Below, in pieces: positions 6,633 through 7,615 of a DNA stretch of 7,615 bases (the stretch's first letter is position 1; each line of letters opens with the position of its first letter). This stretch comes from an uncultured Acidobacteriota bacterium (GTDB lineage Bacteria > Acidobacteriota > JAAYUB01). The notes under the pieces were generated by a model that did no database searches, was not told where the DNA came from, and worked only from the letters and a program-made list of their open reading frames with translations. Both the position numbers and the translations under genes were made by a program. Location: the NCBI GenBank assembly GCA_937925645.1, contig CALAMB010000054.1:1-7615 (forward strand). The letters are read 5' to 3'.

Positions 6633-6640
6633 AGGAGGTG
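6633..6640 (+). promoter_or_regulatory. Consensus Shine-Dalgarno of the M48 protease
   Basis: AGGAGGTG at 6633-6640 is a full match to the anti-Shine-Dalgarno. Its GGAGG core ends 6 bases before ATG 6645, which settles the start of the protease. It is the strongest ribosome site in the window. Confidence 0.85.
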
Positions 6641-6644
6641 CGCG

Positions 6645-7615
6645 ATGCGTCGTTCCATCGTTTGGCGGACCGCTGCCGTGGTCGTGGCGGCCACCCTGGT
6701 GATCTGGAGCATGTCCTGCGCGAAGAATCCGGTCACGGGCAAACGGGAGCTGATGCTCGTCTCCACCGCCGACGAGATCGCCCTGGGCAAGCAGCTCGAT
6801 CCCGAGATCCTGCAGACGTACGGCAAGTACAACAACCCGGAACTCGACGCCTACGTGGCCGCGCTGGGCACCAAGCTGGGCGCGCTGAGCCACCGGCCGG
6901 ACCTGACTTACCCCGTCCAGGTGGTGGACAGCGACGTGGTGAACGCCTTCGCGGTCCCCGGCGGGTACGTGTATCTGACCCGGGGGATGCTCTCCTACCT
7001 CAACGACGAGGCGGAGCTGGCCGGCGTCATGTCGCACGAGATCGGCCACATCGCGGCGCGCCACAGCGTGCGCCAGTACAGCCAGGCGCAACTGGCCATG
7101 CTGGGGCTGGGCGTGGGCAGCATGTTCTCCGAGACGTTCCAGAAGTACGCCGGCATCGCCCAACTGGGGCTGAGCATGCTCTTCCTGAAGTTCAGCCGCG
7201 ACGACGAGCGCCAGGCGGACGCCCTGGGCGTCGAGTATGCCTCCCGGGCCGGGTTTGACGCCAACCACATGGCCAACATGTTCGTCACGCTGGAGCGGCT
7301 CAACCCGGGCTCCGACCGCAGCGGCCTGCCCGGCTGGTTCTCCACCCACCCCAACCCTCCGGACCGGATCGCGGCCATCCGGCGCGACGCCCAGGTCTGG
7401 CAGGAAAAGCTGGCAGGCGCGGCGTTCGTCACCAACCGCGACGGGTACCTCAGCCGCCTCGAGGGGCTCGTCTTCGGCGAAGACCCCCGCCAGGGCTACG
7501 TCGAGGGGCAGACTTTCTATCATCCCCAGCTCGCGTTCCAGTTCCCGGTGCCCTCGGGCTGGAAGGTGAACAACACCGCGGCCCAGGTGCAGCTCTACGC
7601 CGCGCAGCAGGACGC
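6645..7615 (+). CDS. M48-family zinc metalloprotease, probable envelope lipoprotein (3' end outside window)
   Basis: 323 codons are visible and the frame is still open at the window end. The N-terminus has a basic start and a hydrophobic stretch (about residues 9-21) ending at C25 in WSMSC. The text after it, NPVTGKRELMLVS, matches what usually follows the lipid cysteine in M48 lipoproteins of the LoiP/BepA kind. The lipobox is imperfect, with Ser at -3 where Leu is usual. The zinc site is H131-E132-x-x-H135 (SHEIGHIAARHS), with the third ligand E188 in DDERQADALG; the conserved NAFAVPGG segment precedes it. A downstream region around RLEGLVFGEDPRQG and a FYHPQL...FPVPSGW stretch begin the C-terminal domain found in longer members. 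The probable role is periplasmic quality control of membrane or outer-membrane proteins. It has its own promoter and is probably unrelated to the sugar genes. A TPR or further domain may lie beyond the window. Confidence 0.92.
   Translation, partial: MRRSIVWRTAAVVVAATLVIWSMSCAKNPVTGKRELMLVSTADEIALGKQLDPEILQTYGKYNNPELDAYVAALGTKLGALSHRPDLTYPVQVVDSDVVNAFAVPGGYVYLTRGMLSYLNDEAELAGVMSHEIGHIAARHSVRQYSQAQLAMLGLGVGSMFSETFQKYAGIAQLGLSMLFLKFSRDDERQADALGVEYASRAGFDANHMANMFVTLERLNPGSDRSGLPGWFSTHPNPPDRIAAIRRDAQVWQEKLAGAAFVTNRDGYLSRLEGLVFGEDPRQGYVEGQTFYHPQLAFQFPVPSGWKVNNTAAQVQLYAAQQD

Noticed and set aside
6600..7523. 307-codon antisense open frame over the M48 protease
   Set aside because: The sense frame has the zinc site and signal peptide. 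The antisense translation is low-complexity shadow sequence.
1..7615. CRISPR array, tRNA, rRNA, insertion sequence or attachment site
   Set aside because: No regularly spaced repeats, tRNA-like cloverleaf, transposase motif or flanking direct repeats were seen on reading both strands.

Overview
This GC-rich window reads entirely on the + strand. It holds the last codons of one gene, four complete genes and the 5' part of a fifth. Long shadow reading frames on both strands, a type I/II signal-like lipoprotein protease and an MsbA-type exporter suggest a Gram-negative bacterium with a high-GC genome. The phylum cannot be fixed from the sequence; Acidobacteriota or a deltaproteobacterial-type lineage is a guess only.

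Layout. Positions 1-73 are the C-terminus of a cysteine synthase-family PLP enzyme. A 93-base gap with small inverted repeats follows. Positions 167-1936 encode a full-length half-size ABC exporter (membrane domain plus ATPase, all ATPase motifs intact). The 242-base gap at 1937-2178 carries a good sigma70-type promoter (TTGATG, 17 bases, TACAAT) and a leader of about 185 bases. Next comes a tight three-gene unit: a mannosylfructose-phosphate synthase-like GT4 glycosyltransferase (2179-3501); a 689-residue fusion of a HAD sugar-phosphate phosphatase with a GH100 (neutral/alkaline invertase)-like hydrolase (3511-5580); and a PfkB-family fructokinase (5577-6494) whose ATG overlaps the preceding TGA. 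A 150-base gap with an 8-bp inverted repeat, a TATAAT element and a consensus Shine-Dalgarno leads into an M48 metalloprotease (6645 onward), which runs off the window.

The most interesting part is the three-gene unit. The transferase would join a nucleotide-activated hexose (GDP-mannose is the best guess) to fructose-6-phosphate. The HAD half of the fusion would remove the phosphate to leave a non-reducing disaccharide (mannosylfructose, or sucrose). The GH100-like half is placed to split that disaccharide into hexose plus fructose, and the fructokinase would return fructose to fructose-6-phosphate. Synthesis, breakdown and salvage of a compatible-solute disaccharide would then be encoded together, with the last synthetic step and the first degradative step in one polypeptide. 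The family assignments rest on motifs visible in the sequence and compared with remembered family sequences. The substrate of the hydrolase and the closed-cycle idea are inference.
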